This document shows, one piece after another, positions 1 to 9,360 of a DNA stretch of 52,074 nt. The position numbers were made by a program, and so were the translations under genes. The stretch spans positions 1-52,074 of the forward strand of contig JALQCR010000046.1 of assembly GCA_023336205.1 (NCBI GenBank), in the 5' to 3' direction. How positions within the stretch are numbered: the stretch's first letter is position 1; each line of letters opens with the position of its first letter. The notes beneath the pieces are model-generated. The model ran no database searches. It saw only the letters and a program-made list of their open reading frames with translations, and had not been told where the DNA came from. The stretch comes from Pseudanabaena sp. Salubria-1. Lineage in GTDB: Bacteria; Cyanobacteriota; Cyanobacteriia; Pseudanabaenales; Pseudanabaenaceae.

Positions 1-1533
1 TAAAAGCCTATCCGAGTCTAACTGCCAGATTGTATCAGCAATCCTTTGAGCATAAAGATCGAGAACTAGAGCATCAGAAATATTCAACCCAGAGCCTGAA
101 GCCACAATTTCTAGATTTGGTAATATCCGCAAAATTTGACTATTCGCGATCGCTGTGGGTTGATATTGATCGGTCAAGCCTAAACAGTAAGCCCCCAAGG
201 CGTTTAACCGAAAATAAATCAAGCCATCATAACGACTGAGAAAATTGAGATCTTCAGTCCCCCAGAGATCGCTAAAATCACGCCAATTTACCCCTGGATC
301 AACATAGCCAACATCAATCAGTCCAAGGGTTGCTGCATATTCAAATAAGAGACAGCGCATATAGCGCTCTTGCAGAATATGCCAATCATGGCTACCGTCA
401 TATCCTAAATTCCCATATCCAAATTCACAAATGTAGAGATTGTAAGGATCGCGGGTAACTTCAAATAACTGTCCAGTAGCTACCATGTATTTGCTAAAAG
501 CACTGAACTCTGTCCATTTACCAATGGGACATTCACTCAAAGCGTTAGCAATCACTTCGCGCCGCCCTGCTACTGCCGTCATGCCCCTTGCCCCTTTACC
601 AGTTTGCCCCTTGATCTCATCAATGCGCCGAAATTCATCAAAGGTCGTATTCTTTAACCAGCGCTTCCATAGTGTTTGTAAAGTTTTGGCAGGAGGTTCT
701 TGCATCGCCTTTAGTCCAGCTTTAGTCAGAACCAGCTTTTTGCCAGCAAGTTCCGCCATATTCCCCACCTGCAACAAGGATGTCCATGCAAAAGCTTTGA
801 TACCGCCAATATCATCTTCAGGTGATGTGTAGGTGTACTGTGCTTCTGCTTTGCGTTGTTGATCGTCATAAAAATCACCACCCAATAAAATTGTCGCGAT
901 CGCTTTCACCGTCGCGCCACTGGGTAAAGATGTTTTATCACTGACAGACACTTTGCCCGATTGAATCAAGCGCAAAACCGATAGCAAATCTTTTTGAGCA
1001 ACCTGCTCCATTTCACATATTGTCAACGGCACTTCATACTCTTGATCATTCCAATACTTTTGTTGGCACACCAGAAATGTGTCAGGTATTGTGTCCTTGA
1101 CTTCGGTTAAACGGGTTACTTTAGGTTTGGGGACAAAGGCTTTTAGGTTTTGCTTGAGATCCGATGGCATCACGCCTTGATAGAAAAATAAGCTCAATAG
1201 CGATGGCTGATATGCATAACTATAGCGATCTCCTTTGCCAAAGTTAGGCTTCTGTCCATATTTAGCTACAAATGCATCTGCACGGTAATCATTTCCCGCC
1301 GAATGAACAACTTCAGCAACTGCGGCTTTCTGCAATTCGTCTAGCTGCTGCCAAATTTTCTGGAGATTTTTTCCCTCAAGGTGTGGCAAAATTGCAGTCA
1401 CAAGATCAGCTTTGCGAGTCAATTTGAGATTAGTAGACAACAGCGCACAAAACTTTTTTAAATTGTCAACGGTTTGCATTTCAAGCGCTTGTTGAATCGT
1501 GGCAATAATATCTACGATTTGTTTCCGTGGCAT
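1..1533 (-). CDS. Partial protein with a helicase-associated (Helicase_C_3/XPB-Ssl2-like) domain at the window edge
   Basis: An uninterrupted minus-strand frame runs from an ATG at 1533 through base 1 (511 codons, no stop), so the 3' end lies outside the window. The start is the first ATG in the frame; no strong Shine-Dalgarno is visible. I recognise no catalytic motif in the first 400 residues. Near residues 465-511 the segment 'ILPNLEIVASGSGLNISDAL', followed by an acidic/aromatic stretch, resembles the helicase-C-terminal-associated fold found beside XPB/Ssl2-type helicases. That suggests a partner or regulatory subunit of a helicase system whose other genes would lie to the left. The domain call comes from pattern memory and was not searched. 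The frame itself is secure; the function is tentative. Confidence 0.6.
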   Translation of the reverse strand, partial: MPRKQIVDIIATIQQALEMQTVDNLKKFCALLSTNLKLTRKADLVTAILPHLEGKNLQKIWQQLDELQKAAVAEVVHSAGNDYRADAFVAKYGQKPNFGKGDRYSYAYQPSLLSLFFYQGVMPSDLKQNLKAFVPKPKVTRLTEVKDTIPDTFLVCQQKYWNDQEYEVPLTICEMEQVAQKDLLSVLRLIQSGKVSVSDKTSLPSGATVKAIATILLGGDFYDDQQRKAEAQYTYTSPEDDIGGIKAFAWTSLLQVGNMAELAGKKLVLTKAGLKAMQEPPAKTLQTLWKRWLKNTTFDEFRRIDEIKGQTGKGARGMTAVAGRREVIANALSECPIGKWTEFSAFSKYMVATGQLFEVTRDPYNLYICEFGYGNLGYDGSHDWHILQERYMRCLLFEYAATLGLIDVGYVDPGVNWRDFSDLWGTEDLNFLSRYDGLIYFRLNALGAYCLGLTDQYQPTAIANSQILRILPNLEIVASGSGLNISDALVLDLYAQRIADTIWQLDSDRLL

Positions 1534-1643
1534 GGCACAATCAGGCTACAGTATTAATCATCAATTGTATAATCGTCGCTATCAGTTCCTCTAATTTTTC
1601 TAGTTCATTTTGTGATGTTTTGCGCTGCAAAATAGTATTTCCT

Positions 1644-2504
1644 TCACTCCTCATCCAAAAACTCACGCATCATTTGATTAACCAACAGCGATTGTTCCTG
1701 CTGCACCCAATGACTGCAATTAGGAATATAGCGAATCTGCAAATCCTGCACATATTCCTCCGTACCATAGGTTAATTCCTTGCCCAAAAAACGATCCTCC
1801 TCACCCCAAATCATCAAAGTCGGAATTTTGAGAATACCCCACACTTTCCTTTGGGATAAATAAGTAGGTAGATTGCGATAGTAATTAATCGCGCCTGTCA
1901 AAGCCCCCCGCTTCGCAAAAGCATTTTTATACTGCTCAATATCCGCATCCGTAAAAGCACTCTGATCAATCGCCATCCCTCGAAAAGCCTCCCCAATCAG
2001 CCGATAATCATCCAACTGAATCAAGAACTCAGGCAGAAACGGAATTTGGAAGAACGCAATATACCAACTCTTGAGCATCTGCTGCGGAGTCTTTAGCCCA
2101 GCCGCAAACTTCGCAGGATGCGGCAAGTTCATCACAATCAAACGACTCACTAACTCAGGATAGGCATAGGCAAAAGACCATGCGATCGCTCCTCCCCAAT
2201 CATGACCAACCAGAATACAACTCTCATAGCCTAAGCCTTTGATTACTCCTCTAATATCTTCCACAAACTCGGACATCACATAAGCAGATTGGGCTTGAGG
2301 CTTATCACTATCGTTATAACCACGCAGATCGACAGCAACAACTTTATGATCTTTCGCAAATTCAGGGATTTGATGTCGCCAAGAGTACCAGAATTCTGGA
2401 AATCCATGCAACATCAACATCAGCGCACCTTTACCCTCGGTAACGTAGTGCAATTTTATGCCGTTCGTATCAACCCTATCGTGATGCCAAAGCTCTGCGG
2501 TCAT
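1644..2504 (-). CDS. Alpha/beta hydrolase, epoxide-hydrolase-like
   Basis: This 286-aa protein has the full alpha/beta-hydrolase plan. The oxyanion segment is HGFPEFWYSW (residues 33-42), the nucleophile elbow is VGHDWGG with Asp102, the acid is in WGEEDRF (Asp237), and the base is His265 in NCSHW. An Asp nucleophile followed by WGG, plus a YYR lid tyrosine near 208-210, is typical of soluble epoxide hydrolases and related haloalkane dehalogenases rather than Ser esterases. The likely reaction is hydrolysis of an epoxide through a covalent Asp ester; the substrate is unknown. There is no signal peptide, so it is cytoplasmic. The gene stands alone between the edge gene and the AAA-nuclease gene, on the same strand but with 110 and 68 bp gaps. 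Confidence 0.88.
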   Translation of the reverse strand: MTAELWHHDRVDTNGIKLHYVTEGKGALMLMLHGFPEFWYSWRHQIPEFAKDHKVVAVDLRGYNDSDKPQAQSAYVMSEFVEDIRGVIKGLGYESCILVGHDWGGAIAWSFAYAYPELVSRLIVMNLPHPAKFAAGLKTPQQMLKSWYIAFFQIPFLPEFLIQLDDYRLIGEAFRGMAIDQSAFTDADIEQYKNAFAKRGALTGAINYYRNLPTYLSQRKVWGILKIPTLMIWGEEDRFLGKELTYGTEEYVQDLQIRYIPNCSHWVQQEQSLLVNQMMREFLDEE

Positions 2505-2572
2505 AAGATTTTAAGTGTAACAATTAGTGCAAGTTGGCTCTAGAAAATGTATCGAAGTATCAATTAGGCTAT

Positions 2573-4117
2573 CTATCCCCGAATAACGATGATTTCTCGA
2601 CCAGCAGGACTAATGACATTCTCAGTAGTCGTCCGATCGCTTAACGGCGGCAAGCCAGAACGGCGATCGAATATCACTAACCATCCTGTATCTAAACTCA
2701 AACCTGACAAATATTTATCTAACTGCTTTAATCCTTCCTTGATTGGATCAGGCTTCTTGTCTCGCCATACTTTCAACTCCATCGCCAAAGTTGTCTTACC
2801 ATAGCGCAAACAAATATCCATTCTTCCCGAACCAATGGCATATTCTCTCTCCAAAGTGCCCCCACCATTAACAACACGGTGCAGAAAAGCCATCAATACA
2901 ATATGAGGTGCAATCTCTGGATAAGGTGTACTGTCAAATAAAGGCTCTCCATGCTGCCGCCAGAATAATAAGAACGCTTCCAACAAGCGATCGGGCAAAA
3001 ATTCACCTTGCTCACTAAGCCAGATTGGTTGAAGATACCCAATAGAAGCAGTAGTTACATAGGCAAGCACTCTAGGAAGCACTTCCTGATAAATAGGATT
3101 AGCGATCGCCAAACCATTTTCGTTAGTACAAAGCCCTAAATCTAAAACGTAGCGAATATCATCCTGTGGTACATCTGGCAGTTCCTGCCCCGCGAGAATA
3201 GGCTGAATCACTGCTCTGACTCGATCTTCTCTCAGTCTTTCGGCAAGACTATCCAAATGAGTATCTTGTCTCTTAATTAGTATTTCCTTAGCTTGATTCA
3301 CTAACTCAGCAGTAATGGGAATAGCAGGATCTTTCGTGATATATTCCACAATTTCCTTAGCGATCGCATTGACTAACCAAGGCTGTCCCTGCGTCAAATG
3401 AAAAGCTAAATCAACCGCTTCAGGCGTAAATACTTGCCCCGTTGCATCCGTATGTTGCTGGTAGAGCTTTCTTACATCCTCAAGGGTAAAGTTACTCAAA
3501 GTAAAAGAGCGCACTTTGATGTTAAAAGGACTAGAAGTATTTAGGCGATCACTCCCCCCAGAAGCATATTTATAATCCCGTATATCACGCATCCCTACCA
3601 GGGCTAATGACTGCGGAAATCCCTGCGGACGATTGGGAAACCCAGATCGGATTTGTCTTAACACAGAAATTAAAGTTTCGTTACTCAATGCATCAATTTC
3701 ATCCAAAAAGACCACTAATGGACGAGAAGATTGTTCAGTCCAGTTGCTCAAGTTTTTACCAATTCTCGCTCCGGCTTCGGCATCTAACCACTCTTCAGGT
3801 TGCAAATCTTTTGGCAAACGAAACCTTATCGATTGCTTCCATTCATCTAAAATAGCCAGTTCGGCTGCTCCCAAATCATCAGAGAAAGCCGCTCCCACTT
3901 CCAGAGACAACATCACCGCCGTATATTGACCGCTAGCAGTTAATTCTTGGGCAAGTGCCAGCATTGCTGTAGTTTTACCCACCTGCCTTGGGGCATGGAT
4001 CACAAAATAGTTACGCTGGGCGATCAAATTCACTATTTCAGGCAACCGCACTGTAGACGGCAGCATGTAATGAATATCAGCTTGACAAGGACCAGCAGTA
4101 TTAAACCATTTTGGCAT
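2573..4117 (-). CDS. AAA-like ATPase fused to a PD-(D/E)XK-type domain
   Basis: This 514-aa protein has an N-terminal P-loop ATPase with Walker A APRQVGKTT (about 42-50) and Walker B PLVVFLDEID (about 133-142). A winged-helix-like middle follows, and the C-terminal domain shows the PD-(D/E)XK pattern: GSGRMDI (Asp about 434), then MELKVW (Glu about 447, Lys about 449), then QLDKYL. This arrangement matches the abundant cyanobacterial 'ATP-binding protein' family pairing an AAA_35-like ATPase with a DUF1703-like nuclease fold. Cellular roles of these proteins are poorly known; conflict or mobile-element functions are usually inferred. The gene is complete, with ATG at 4117 and TAG stop. A long intergenic region lies upstream. 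Confidence 0.82.
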   Translation of the reverse strand: MPKWFNTAGPCQADIHYMLPSTVRLPEIVNLIAQRNYFVIHAPRQVGKTTAMLALAQELTASGQYTAVMLSLEVGAAFSDDLGAAELAILDEWKQSIRFRLPKDLQPEEWLDAEAGARIGKNLSNWTEQSSRPLVVFLDEIDALSNETLISVLRQIRSGFPNRPQGFPQSLALVGMRDIRDYKYASGGSDRLNTSSPFNIKVRSFTLSNFTLEDVRKLYQQHTDATGQVFTPEAVDLAFHLTQGQPWLVNAIAKEIVEYITKDPAIPITAELVNQAKEILIKRQDTHLDSLAERLREDRVRAVIQPILAGQELPDVPQDDIRYVLDLGLCTNENGLAIANPIYQEVLPRVLAYVTTASIGYLQPIWLSEQGEFLPDRLLEAFLLFWRQHGEPLFDSTPYPEIAPHIVLMAFLHRVVNGGGTLEREYAIGSGRMDICLRYGKTTLAMELKVWRDKKPDPIKEGLKQLDKYLSGLSLDTGWLVIFDRRSGLPPLSDRTTTENVISPAGREIIVIRG

Positions 4118-4585
4118 GACGACAACTAACTAACGGGCAGATACCTCAACAATATAACGCAACGCGCCGAGCAAACGCCTCAAACCTTTAAAACACGTTG
4201 ATCAAAACGAGTATAAATACTCATTCGCATAAATTTAATGGCAAATAATTGATGATTATTTGCTCTAAGACGAATCTGTGACATATTGGGTTTTTGATGC
4301 TGGACTGTTAATTAGGGATGGGTACTGAAATGACCATATTCATACTGACAAGAAAGACGTAAATAAGTCGATCGCGGTTTAGTTTTCCAGTGCCGACAAT
4401 TCAGTTAAATGAAATGTAGTCATTTGTGGGGAAAGCAGAATAGAATAAAATATGGATTAATTTTAGATCGGCTGTAATATTATTCAAGAAGTCTTCTTAA
4501 ATCAATCGTTGAAAGTGTTGCTATGCATACCTCTTAAGCCTAGCTTGATTCAATATTGCTCGAATTTTCGTTATACTCAGAATTT
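4118..4585. other. Intergenic region between divergent genes, nothing identified
   Basis: These 468 bases separate the minus-strand AAA-nuclease gene from the plus-strand LanC-like gene, so both promoters should lie here. I found no convincing small ORF, tRNA, lanthipeptide precursor or strong hairpin. Confidence 0.5.
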
Positions 4586-5932
4586 ATGCTCTACGATCCT
4601 GCACGTCATGAAGCTTTGAGAGGGATTCCGTGGGACGAAGATCTTGTTTGCAAAACTATCGAGCATATTGTTGCAGACGCTGAAGAACACTTCACGCCCA
4701 TACGCTACTGGCAAGCACATCCCCTTGATGTTGGGAGAGACGAAGGTCTAAATCAAATCCTAACACCTTTATATTTCGGGGCATGTGGTGTCATTTGGGC
4801 TTTGCACTACTTGCAATCAGTCGAGGCTGTGCAGCTTTCAAAAAGCTATATTGATGACTTAGATTCGCTATTGATGCAGAGTCGTGTGTGGCTGGGTGAT
4901 TCCTATGAACAGGAGCGTGCTTCTTACTTGATGGGGGACACCCCTGTTCATATGTTGTCCTTTGGGGAGAATCCTACTATAGAAGTCACAGAAATCCTTG
5001 ATGCACTCATTGCAGGTAATCTCGACCATCCAGCTCGCGAATTGATGTGGGGTTCTCCAGGCACATTGCTAGCGGCGCTGTTTTTGTATGAGCGGACGGG
5101 AGAGGCTCGATGGGCTGAACTTTTTCGGCTCACTGCTGCAAAGTTGTGGTCACAGCTTCAATGGTCACCAGAATACGAGTGCCATTACTGGATGCAGGAT
5201 TTGTATGGTCATCAAGCAACTTATCTAGACGCAGTTCATGGCTTTGTGGCTACTGCATCTCCGCTTATCCGTGGTCGTCACTTGTTGGATTCTGATATAT
5301 GGGCTGATTGGAAGCAATGTATCGCCAACACAATTCAACGCACTGCAAGTCGTAGTGGATCTCAAGCTAACTGGCGTGTATATCTCAACGGGAAGGAAAG
5401 CAGTACTCGTCCCATGCTTAACGCGATGTGCAACTATTTTTGAGCTATTGCTCTTAGGTTGTTTGAGATACCTGTAATGTAAACTGCTTATCAGTGCAGT
5501 ACGAGGAATCAGGGCTTTCAGACTTTTAGTTGCACATCGCGTATGCTTATGCAGTTCTGTCATGGTGCTCCAGGTTTTGTCATCTGTTTGGCTGAGTTTC
5601 CCAGCATTGCTATTGATGACCTGCTAATCGCTGCTGGAGAAGCTATTTGGGCGGCTGGTCCGTTGATTAAAGGTTCTAATCTATGCCACGGTACTGGTGG
5701 AAATGGTTACGCTTTTCTCAAGCTATATCAGCGCACGGGAAATTCTGAATGGTTGGAGCGAGCAAGAGCTTTTGCTATGCATGGGATCGCTCAAACAAAT
5801 GCAGCTACTTTGCATTATGGACAAATGCGATATTCCCTATGGACAGGGGATATCGGCTTTGCAATTTATTTGTGGGATTGTCTACGATCGCAGGCTGCCT
5901 TTCCCACGCTTGATGTTTTCTATGGTAGTTAG
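4586..5932 (+). pseudogene. LanC-like lanthionine synthetase C family protein, disrupted by a MITE
   Basis: Two plus-strand frames (4586-5443 and 5543-5932) are halves of one gene. Removing 5421-5542 plus one copy of the 7-bp repeat ATGCTTA restores a continuous frame of 405 aa, reading RPMLMQFCHGAPG across the join. The protein has the LanC-like barrel signature with two zinc motifs, QFCHGAPG and LCHGTGGNGY (a Cys and a Cys-His ligand), and repeated GSPGTL/GHxG-type turns. The family adds Cys thiols to dehydroamino acids; cyanobacterial stand-alone LanC-like proteins are mostly uncharacterised. I start at ATG 4586 (MLYDPARHEA) rather than an upstream TTG at 4556 because family members usually begin this way. 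As it stands, the first half ends at codons supplied by the insert and lacks both zinc motifs, so the product should be inactive. No precursor peptide or dehydratase gene is nearby. Confidence 0.85.
5421..5542. mobile_element. 122-bp MITE inserted in the LanC-like gene
   Basis: The ends are 16-bp perfect inverted repeats (acgcgatgtgcaacta at 5421-5436, complement at 5527-5542). The element is flanked by a 7-bp direct repeat ATGCTTA at 5414-5420 and 5543-5549. It is too short to encode a transposase, so it is a non-autonomous element. A related single end is present at about 6245-6269. Confidence 0.88.
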
Positions 5933-6027
5933 GGCTTTCTGAATAAAACTATAACCTTTGCCAAATACTTCATTCAGTCTCATGCGTCTCTCCTACTCCC
6001 TTCCCACCCTAAAAATAGGCATTACAA

Positions 6028-6078
6028 AATGAATAATTAGGCGTGCGCGGCTTCGCCACGCACGCCTAATTATTCACT
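6028..6078. terminator. Long perfect-type hairpin between convergent genes
   Basis: Arms at 6030-6050 and 6056-6076 pair over about 21 bp with one mismatch, around a 5-base loop (cttcg). The tip is GC-rich and the base AT-rich. It lies between the plus-strand LanC-like pseudogene and the end of the minus-strand TcA gene, so it could end transcription from both sides. There is no U-run after the stem, so it could equally be a dispersed palindromic repeat of the genome. Confidence 0.5.
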
Positions 6079-6244
6079 GGAAAGGGAGTATCATTGATGG
6101 CAACTACGTTTGCTTTTGCCCGTGTTTGTCAAAGCTTTGGCAGAAATCATCTCTATATAAACCTAGTCTCAGCTTTTCTTTTGTTTTTGCCTACTCTGTC
6201 TAAATCACGTTAAAAAATTGATTAACTAAATATAGGAAATCAAG

Positions 6245-6269
6245 AGTTTCAGACTTTTAGTTGTACATT
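6245..6269. repeat. Single end related to the 122-bp MITE
   Basis: The segment tttcagacttttagttgtac resembles the right end of the MITE at 5516-5535 (tttcagacttttagttgcac). No matching left end is visible in 5933-6240, so it is a solo or decayed copy. The rest of the 5933-6277 gap shows no gene. Confidence 0.45.
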
Positions 6270-6277
6270 AAGTTACT

Positions 6278-7877
6278 TTATGAAGTGGGATTACTAACTG
6301 AGTAATGGCAAATCAGCCATAGATCTTCGAGGTTAGTTGCGTCAGGTGTTGATAATGAAAAATCTGCTCCAAGAGGGATTGCAGTAGAGTCTCCTTTACA
6401 CAATTTATTAAGATTGGGATCCTGAGCTAGAGTGAAGGTATCAGTAGAACTAGTAATCAAATTCATCACTAAGGAAGCAGGGTTACCTTTCACATGCGCT
6501 AGCCAAGTACTGCTAGTAATTGTGGGAGTGCAATCTTGAACATAAAATGGTAGGCGATCTTTTTGAAGATTAATGGTAGTCCTGTTAGTCTGTTTCAACT
6601 TATGCCATTCGTTGGGTAAGTCGTGCTTGAGGTTAAAGGCGATATAAAGCCCAGTCCTATTAGCTGCAAGTACCATTTCATTCAGTAGATCTTTCAAAAC
6701 GTTCTCAACTAAAGTTTTGAAACCACTTCCGCCATCACGGGCAGTGTATTTCAGATGCACAATGACATCTGAGATAGTGTTGGAATTGAACTGCTGGAAC
6801 GCTTTTGGCATTTCTAACTGCCAAGTACTAATGGCACCTGTTCCTTCAAAGGGCAAGTATCGTTCATCGCGGAAATTGAGTTCAAATACACCACTGTCAT
6901 TTTGTGCTGAGCTTGTGGCAATTGATTGAATCGAGCCAATATTGTATACGAAACGATCATCATTCCCAACTGTTTCATTGTATTTGTCCTTGTCATTCGT
7001 TGCCCCTGGTTTAGGCGTTGCTTTTTTACGGTATTTGTTGCTGAGCAGGGATAATTTACAACTTACAGAAGTGTAAGGTCCTACTACACTGGGGATAGAA
7101 AGGCTGACTGACTTGATCCGACGCATATACTGACCAGGATGATCTAGATTGAACAGAACCTCTGGTAGATTGATTAGACATTTGCCTGTGTTCTTGAGCT
7201 GGATCAATGCCATTGGATCAAGCATTGCTAGAGAAATATGCTTTGTAAGTTCATATTCCCGTTTATTCTGATCGAGGTAAGCAACCTCCATACGTTTGAG
7301 ATCGTGATGGAGATGATCCGCAGCCATTAAACCTTTCTTGAGGCTATCCCAGTAGCCAAACTGTAGGAAGGAATCATTAGAGCCTAATTCATGCTGGAAG
7401 CAGCGTTCTGCTTTTTTTGCCACATCGTAGGCAAGTTGATATGCTCGGAAATAGACTGAGCTAATTTGCCCAATCATCCACTCATAGAGTTCCTCGTTGG
7501 TAAACTTACTCCGCATGAACTCATCAGTTTTCAGGGCATTTTCAATCTGCAAAAGATGGTTCTGTAAGTCTTTCTTGGCAATATCTAAGCGAATCTGAGC
7601 AGCAACAATTTGCGGACCATCCTGCCCGTCTGACAATTTATATTGCTCTAGTTCTTTATCACCCAGCGTTGCTTGGAAGTCCCATTCTTCTTTACGACGT
7701 TCATAGCTTGCCAAGGTAGAAGCCATGCCCGAACCTGTTTGTAACAGACCTGAAATGGCTCTCGATACATCAGCCCAAGAATTGCTTGAGTTACCAACGT
7801 TAACACCGCCAAATTTTAGAGTGGCTACGGGTGTGGCACCAAAACCTGAAGCACCTAGTTCACCCTCTGGAACAACG
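6278..7877 (-). pseudogene. TcA fragment 4: C-terminal channel and TcB-binding region
   Basis: The last roughly 530 residues of TcA. The first 50 codons (7877-7728) are open and continue the frame broken by the ISKra4-type insertion; an ATG at 7726 opens a 482-aa ORF. A coiled-coil-forming stretch (KEEWDFQATLGDKELEQYK and on) is followed by a beta-rich C-terminus with motifs such as RIKSVSLSIPSVVGPY and FRDERYLPFEGTGAIS. These are hallmarks of the TcA C-terminal domain that docks the TcB propeller. The stop is at 6278-6280. Read alone it has no Tc function. Confidence 0.85.
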
Positions 7878-7886
7878 TGAGCAACT

Positions 7887-9360
7887 GGGTGTAATTAAAA
7901 GTGAAATGGGAGAAATAAAGTAGGTTAGAAAGTATGATGGATAACAGTTCTAATCCAAAGAAGTCATAAAATTGAGCCGTGAATATAAAAACAAAAACAG
8001 CATCGTCCAGTAAAAGCATAGAAGAAAGACTAAACGATTATCCTGAATTGAAAGCGAAAATCGAAGGATTATTATCCGTTGTAGAAAATGCAGAAGGTGA
8101 TCTAATCAAAGCCGACGCAGCCGAGGAACGAGTGATAGAAGAAATCCGTCAGTTAGGACAAACAGCACTACAAACATGGGCAACGCGGCAAGAAATCAAG
8201 CAAAGCGAAGCATATATCGCCGCGAATCCATCTTCACACCGAGGTGGTAAAAAAAACTCTATTGGTACAGCCGATATGGACGCATCGAAGTACTAGAGCA
8301 AAGGTACATCGAATTTGGAAGAGAGTCCAAACAGGTAGTGAGACCATTTCAAAAAGCCGCCGAAGTACATTGCCGAGGATATTCACGCCCATTGCAGAGA
8401 GTGATTACCGACTTTGGGTCAGATGTAGCGTTTGGGAAAATCCCAAAAAAAATGATGGAACATCATGGAATAAGCATCCCAATTAGTGCAGGACAGGAGA
8501 TCACAGAAAGTCATGCCCAGCGTATATTAGAAACGCAGAGTTGGGAAACAGGATTCCCAGCAATCGAGGGTGTGGAGTTTTTAATAGCGGAGATGGATGG
8601 GACAATGATTCCGATTGTGGAAACAACGGCAAGCGAAACTGATGGCGAAGAAGTTGACCGTCGTAAGACGCGTAAAATTAGCTGGAAAGAAGCGCGTCTA
8701 ACCTCGGCGCGTACCCCTGAGCAAGAGCAGCCTATTTTCGGAGCAACGATAGGCTCGACTGATGATGCAGGAGCAGCATTACTTGATTGTGCTATCCGTG
8801 CTGGATTGGGAGAAGAAACCTTTGTGCATGGGGTTGGCGACGGTGCGCCTTGGATTGCTAGCCAAATCGAGCAGCGTTTTGGTGTACTTAGTCGCTACTT
8901 ACTAGATTTCTATCATGTATGTGAATATCTAGCCGATGCAAGTCGCGTTTGTTCCCCAGATGCTCCGAAAGCATGGATGGATGTGCAGAAGCAACAACTC
9001 AAATCCAATCATGCTTCGGCTGTCCTTGAAGCTCTTAAGCCGTTTCAAGAACCTGAATCTGTTCCTGACAATCTGGCTGTGGTTAGATCCGCTTATCGCT
9101 ATCTTTTCAATCGTCCTAATCGTCTAGACTATCAGGGCACGATTGACTCCAATTTACCCATTGGCTCTGGTGAAATTGAGAGTGGTCACCGCTATGTTAT
9201 TCAAAATCGTTTAAAGCTTGCTGGCTCTTGGTGGACGATTGAAAATGCTAAGGCTATGCTTGCTCTTAGGATCTGCCGTACTAATCAAGATTGGGATGCT
9301 TATTGGCTTAATCTTTCTTCCATTTCTTATTGAGCTGAACTTTCACTTTTAATTGCACCC
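7887..9360 (+). mobile_element. ISKra4-type insertion sequence (1474 bp) inside TcA
   Basis: The terminal inverted repeats of about 20 bp begin gggtgYaattaaaagtgaaa (7887-7906 and the complement of 9341-9360), with one mismatch. A 9-bp target duplication TGAGCAACT lies at 7878-7886 and 9361-9369. Excision restores the TcA frame (GVAHVVPEGELG). One transposase is carried on the plus strand, opposite to TcA. Confidence 0.92.
7979..9333 (+). CDS. ISKra4-family transposase, probably made by -1 frameshifting
   Basis: Two overlapping frames encode it. The first, from GTG 7979, runs to 8296 (105 aa). The second is open through the overlap and continues to 9333. At 8249-8256 there are eight A residues ending in the slippery heptamer A AAA AAC (8251-8257). 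A -1 shift there joins ...HRGGKKN to LYWYSRYGRIEVLEQRY, giving about 451 aa, the usual size for this family. The second part carries the DDE-type acidic residues: a likely Asp in FLIAEMDGTMIP, an Asp in VHGVGDGAPW, and a Glu in GSGEIESGHRYV. The alternative is a degenerate copy with a one-base indel in the A-run, but the canonical heptamer favours programmed frameshifting. The ends and TSD are intact, so the element may be mobile. Confidence 0.82.

Noticed and set aside
4586..5932. Lanthipeptide biosynthetic cluster
   Set aside because: Only a broken LanC-like gene is present; no LanB/LanM, precursor or transporter is visible.
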